DNA of 64,000 nt, taken from NCBI GenBank assembly GCA_950295325.1, contig OX485807.1:6762501-6826500 (forward strand), written 5' to 3'. Both the position numbers and the translations under genes were made by a program. How positions within the stretch are numbered: position 1 is the stretch's first letter; each line of letters starts with the position of its first letter. The stretch comes from Polytrichum commune. Taxonomy: Eukaryota > Streptophyta > Polytrichopsida > Polytrichales > Polytrichaceae. A model generated the notes under the pieces. That model searched no databases. It was not told where the DNA came from and was given only the letters and a program-made list of their open reading frames with translations. Below, piece by piece: positions 58,851 through 64,000 of this stretch.

Positions 58851-59779
58851 TCTTCAAACATGACTTCAACTCCAACCTTAGTAGTCCAATATCCCAATAT
58901 TGGGTGTCATCCAATACCTATGCAATATTGAGATATATCGAGGTGGAGGTTGAGGTTGGCCCAAGTGCGGGAATGCCTCCTACCTCAAACCTATATGTCA
59001 TCCGATATTGAGATAGTGGGTTTGGGTGGCCTTGCTTTTGGCATTAAACTCTTTGGTTCTAACAAATACCATGGATATAAATAGGTAGTTCCATCACCTC
59101 GCAACTCCCTTGTGGCTACCAACAAGTTCCCAATATCAACAACTTACATGTTTCCAAGAGAAAAATGACCGGATGTTGAGAATAGGATAACATTATATTT
59201 GACAGTGTTTTTATTAAGGGTTTATTCATAGGTCCTAACACAAGAGAGCCAAGTTAGCGTACAATAAAATTGTTGCCTTGAAATTCAATACCTTTACTAT
59301 GTTTCACCCTCTATTTAAACTTTTAAGAATACTCTATCGTGCCTTTCACAAACACATACCAATGTTGGAGTTTAGGTGTGAGCAACCACAAAATCAACCT
59401 CTTGAAATAAGAGAGTCTTGTATTTGATAAGTAGTGTGTTTTTCACACAAAATGTGAGAGTCTTGCACACAATTACCTTTCATTATTATGTTGTTGCACC
59501 CAACCTACTTGGGAGTCAATTACCATTTCACTACAACAAACTACTCGCAAATATGTTTAAGTCAACCTTTAAGTGACATTTCCTCCTAATGATTCACATG
59601 GTTGAATTACTTGAATAATCATCAAGAGTTTTTTGTTCTCCACTTTTGGTGCCTCCAAATATAAAAAAACCCTCGTCTCACATTGGACCCCTATGGTCTT
59701 TGATTTTCTAGTCTCTGACATCCACCAAAACGTATTCCATATTAGATACTAAAGCTAGGTAGTTAAGAACAATCCTAAG
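58851..59779. other. Intergenic, nothing recognised
   Basis: Spacer right of the LINE. No coding frame or paired repeat found. Confidence 0.4.
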
Positions 59780-59941
59780 GTATATGGGTGTTGTTTGTTT
59801 TCCTTCCTTAGTACTTGTATACTTGATTGGAGTGTGGTTAGGTGAGGATCAAAGAACGAAATACCATCAAAACACACATGCTTAAAAGAGATTGGACTAC
59901 ATTTATAAGTTATATCAACTATTCCACGATCAATAGTGAAC
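59780..59941 (+). repeat. Unclassified dispersed repeat, copy 7 of 7 (left part)
   Basis: GTGTGGTTAGGTGAGGATCA, AAAACACACATG, TTAAAAGAGATTGGACTAC, CAATAGTGAAC. It continues after a 530-bp hAT-like insertion at 60472 (TAGTGAACACAATTGGGAGG). The intact order at 8822-9020 shows that the two parts belong together. Confidence 0.65.
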
Positions 59942-60471
59942 CCGGGCGGTGGACTCTTATCGGAAACCTAAATGATGTGCATGGGTGGCTACAGATTAAC
60001 CCCCCTATATACAAAATTCTTTTAGAAAAAGAAATGTATACATACTAGCAATGGGCTAAAAACATGCTCATGTAATTATACTAAGCTTTTTGATTTAATG
60101 TGATGAATACATACACATAATATGAATCACCAAATCAATAAAACCTTTATGACATATATAAAACTCAACAGAAATAGACATGGTAGTCATTGAGGACCAT
60201 TACCATTTGACAACAACAAATCAAAATGTACAAATTGAATGAGATTAGCATATTTCTTGTCAATCTTTTCTCTAGTCCTTAGGGCCCTCTTTTGTATATC
60301 TACCTGTACTTCAAAAATATTACTAGCATTTTGAAATGTATGCACTAGAGAGGAAAAAAAACCTCTCCCTTATGTACACTATGTACACTAATGCCTCAAA
60401 TAATACCCCTTTCCACAATCACGTTAGTTTGCACATGGTATAAAGAGTCCACCCCCCCCCCCCAAACGGGG
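59942..60471 (-). mobile_element. hAT-like non-autonomous element, copy 4
   Basis: 530 bp, inverted relative to the other copies. Flanked by a perfect 8-bp TAGTGAAC (59934-59941 and 60472-60479). Ends GGCGGTGGACTCTTATCGG and AAGAGTCCACC followed by a C-run. Inserted within a dispersed-repeat copy whose uninterrupted form is at 8822-9020. Confidence 0.8.
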
Positions 60472-60504
60472 TAGTGAACACAATTGGGAGGACCTATATC
60501 TTCA

Positions 60505-60980
60505 ATTAACCCATGTACGTCTAAGAAGCCCAAATGTACCAAAATGCATGTGTTTTTTGTGGGCTTTGTTTATTGAAATTGATTTAATATTTTATGATAT
60601 TTTAATATGTTAGGTGTTGTAGGAATTGGAATCCATAGGTGGATTTGTTTTTTTTTTGCAAATCTTTCAATTACTCATTGGTTAGGGATTCTAAAGTATT
60701 GTCACTCCCCCCCCCCTCCCCCCCACCAATTCGTTTAGGGGGGTTAGAGGGGGTTAAAGTGTAAACTGATGGGTGCCATACCTCCCTCTCATTTGGTAAC
60801 AAATTAAGATTTAAGCATATTTGAATTTATGCATGAATTTTGGACAATTCCAACTGCCAATATGACGTACACTAGATAGCAAAACTACACAAATGTGGTG
60901 GTTGACAAACATGGGAATACAAACATTCGAAATTGCGGTTGTTGTGTTATTGCTTTTGTTATTTGTTGTTTATGTTCCCA
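60505..60980. other. Spacer
   Basis: Contains a C-rich run near 60706-60724. No gene seen. Confidence 0.4.
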
Positions 60981-61030
60981 CAAGTGCACATCCCTTATTA
61001 TTTTTGGACAAGTGGTTTATCCAAATATAA
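60981..61030. repeat. Short dispersed repeat, partner at 4938
   Basis: Near-identical to 4938-4988 over about 48 bp. Confidence 0.7.
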
Positions 61031-61569
61031 TAAAATCTTAGTTAATATATGCACATGGTTGTTGTTCATTCACACACACACATAGAGCCATATTCCACTA
61101 AGATTTCAATTTTGAGGTCCACATGTGCCTCCCTCAAAAGATTAGGATTTGATCAGACAATGTCCAATTTCCACAACCAGGGCCCTCAAATATTAAAAAT
61201 GAGACATTTTGGGGAGTGTAAATTGCTTTCACTTGTTTTTTTAGTAAGTTGTCTAATGGTGTACTCTTAAACTCAATACACCAAAACAAAGTATGAATCT
61301 CAATAAGAAACTGGGGGTGAAAAACTCTCTCATATTTTGACACCTCATCACAAAAACTTTATAACATCCTAGCTAAAGATACTTGGACGGCTTAAATGTT
61401 CAAGGTGTTCCCCACCTACATGTTGTAAACATCTACATTGTTGGAATTAACAATTAATTGTTGAATGTAGAGAGCATATTGATACAAGTTTAGTATTGAT
61501 AAAGAGGAGCCTTTAAGGACATTTTGGGGATGGGCAATGGGTAGACATGTAGGGGTTAAAAGATCAAGA
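61031..61569. other. Spacer
   Basis: AT-rich; no supported gene or repeat. Confidence 0.4.
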
Positions 61570-61745
61570 AACATGCACTTCCAATAAACACATCTGAATC
61601 ATTAGAGGCCTAATTTTCAATTGGATTTTTGCAGATGCTTCATAGTAGATTTGCTAATGTAACACAAATTTTGTTGTGTAATCAGTAGAAGTTGGAGAAC
61701 ATGAAAAAAAAAACTAACTGAATAACACCCACACACCTTATTGGA
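61570..61745 (+). repeat. Dispersed repeat, empty-site partner of 9470
   Basis: Homologue of 9470-9740 without the 67-bp LINE stub; it reads straight through TGTGTAATCAGTAGAAGTTG. It ends about 250 bp before the RPL10 start codon and so abuts the promoter. Confidence 0.65.
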
Positions 61746-61950
61746 GATGGTTGTTTTTCATGCCACAAAGGATGCCATCGTGTGCAAGTGCTTGGTCATC
61801 TTCCTTTCTGCCCTTCCCTTTCCCTTCGTAAGAGCGACGATCCCTTCACAAGATACGAGCCCTAGATCGGACGGCGGAGATTGTCCCCTGGGCGTGGGTT
61901 CCTCCTCTCAAGACTCCACGGTTGTCACTCGGAGTTTCCTTTCCACCTGC

Positions 61951-61958
61951 TAGGGTTT
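61951..61958. promoter_or_regulatory. Telo-box (AAACCCTA) upstream of RPL10
   Basis: TAGGGTTT lies 36 bp before the ATG. Telo-boxes in the 5' region are a recurrent element of plant ribosomal-protein genes. A pyrimidine-rich stretch (61801-61830, CTTCCTTTCTGCCCTTCCCT) lies upstream and may mark the transcription start zone. Confidence 0.55.
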
Positions 61959-61993
61959 GGAGCTCTCGCAGCTGCTCGTCGACATCGCCCACG

Positions 61994-63788
<1,795 letters not shown>

Positions 63789-64000
63789 TTTGATGAATCA
63801 TAGCAGTAGTGCGGAAGTCTGCAGTTTTGCGGAGTCAAGCAAATTTCTCAATGTAATTGGATCCCATTTGCATATAACTGAAATTCTAAGGTATTCTCAA
63901 TCTCGCTGGTAATTATGTGATACTTCAGCTCTTTGGTTGAAGTGGCATTTGGGTTACAAACTTGTCTGATGTGGTGGTTATTCTTCCGTTTGTTTGCACT
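63789..64000 (+). other. RPL10 3' flank / 3' UTR
   Basis: Sequence after the TAG stop, probably 3' UTR running to the window edge. No polyadenylation signal called with confidence. Confidence 0.5.

Overview
This is a window of land-plant nuclear DNA. The evidence is spliced genes with plant intron signals, a plant-only B-class GATA factor with an LLM tail, a eukaryotic uL16/RPL10 gene with a telo-box upstream, and long AT-rich spacers packed with small inverted-repeat transposons. The GATA protein carries both a HAN motif and an LLM motif, and the LINE and Tc1-like relics are unusual for a crop-type angiosperm. An early-diverging plant (lycophyte, fern, moss or gymnosperm) is a reasonable guess, but the window does not settle it.

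Three genes look real. (1) A GATA transcription factor on the + strand (about 16.08-17.73 kb); its last three coding exons are clear and its N-terminus is unresolved. (2) A DHHC-type protein S-acyltransferase on the - strand (55.31 down to 49.66 kb); about ten exons are recognisable and seven junctions check for phase. (3) An intact four-exon ribosomal protein L10 (uL16) gene on the + strand (61.99-63.79 kb), with a threefold repeat in intron 1. Two further coding-like stretches (1.08-1.68 kb and 36.88-37.60 kb) are unidentified.

One host pseudogene is clear: a PP2A B''-type regulatory subunit (2.7-5.57 kb), with exon order and splice-site remnants kept but with stops and gaps.

The rest is mostly mobile DNA: a decayed Tc1-like DD34E transposon with long inverted arms (24.48-26.41 kb); an endonuclease-domain relic like those of Helentrons or LINEs (6.3-6.76 kb); a 5'-truncated LINE with a 12-bp target duplication (57.17-58.84 kb); fragments of a second LINE family (21.96-22.30 and 31.5-32.1 kb); two very short LINE 3' stubs (67 and 44 bp) with target duplications; and several non-autonomous families: Harbinger-like, hAT-like with GGGGGTGGACTCTTCATAC ends, CACTA-like, a piggyBac-like TTAA element, a long-inverted-repeat element, and single MITEs. 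At least one unclassified dispersed repeat occurs seven times. Two adjacent minisatellites (46-bp and 54-bp units) lie at 46.3-46.9 kb.

Layout: 0-13 kb pseudogene and transposon relics; 13-18 kb GC-richer GATA locus; 19-48 kb repeats and decayed elements; 49.6-55.3 kb acyltransferase gene; 55.8-61.7 kb repeats and the LINE; 61.9-64 kb RPL10. The three genes show no operon-like or pathway relation. All calls are by eye from motifs and reading-frame logic; no database search was run.
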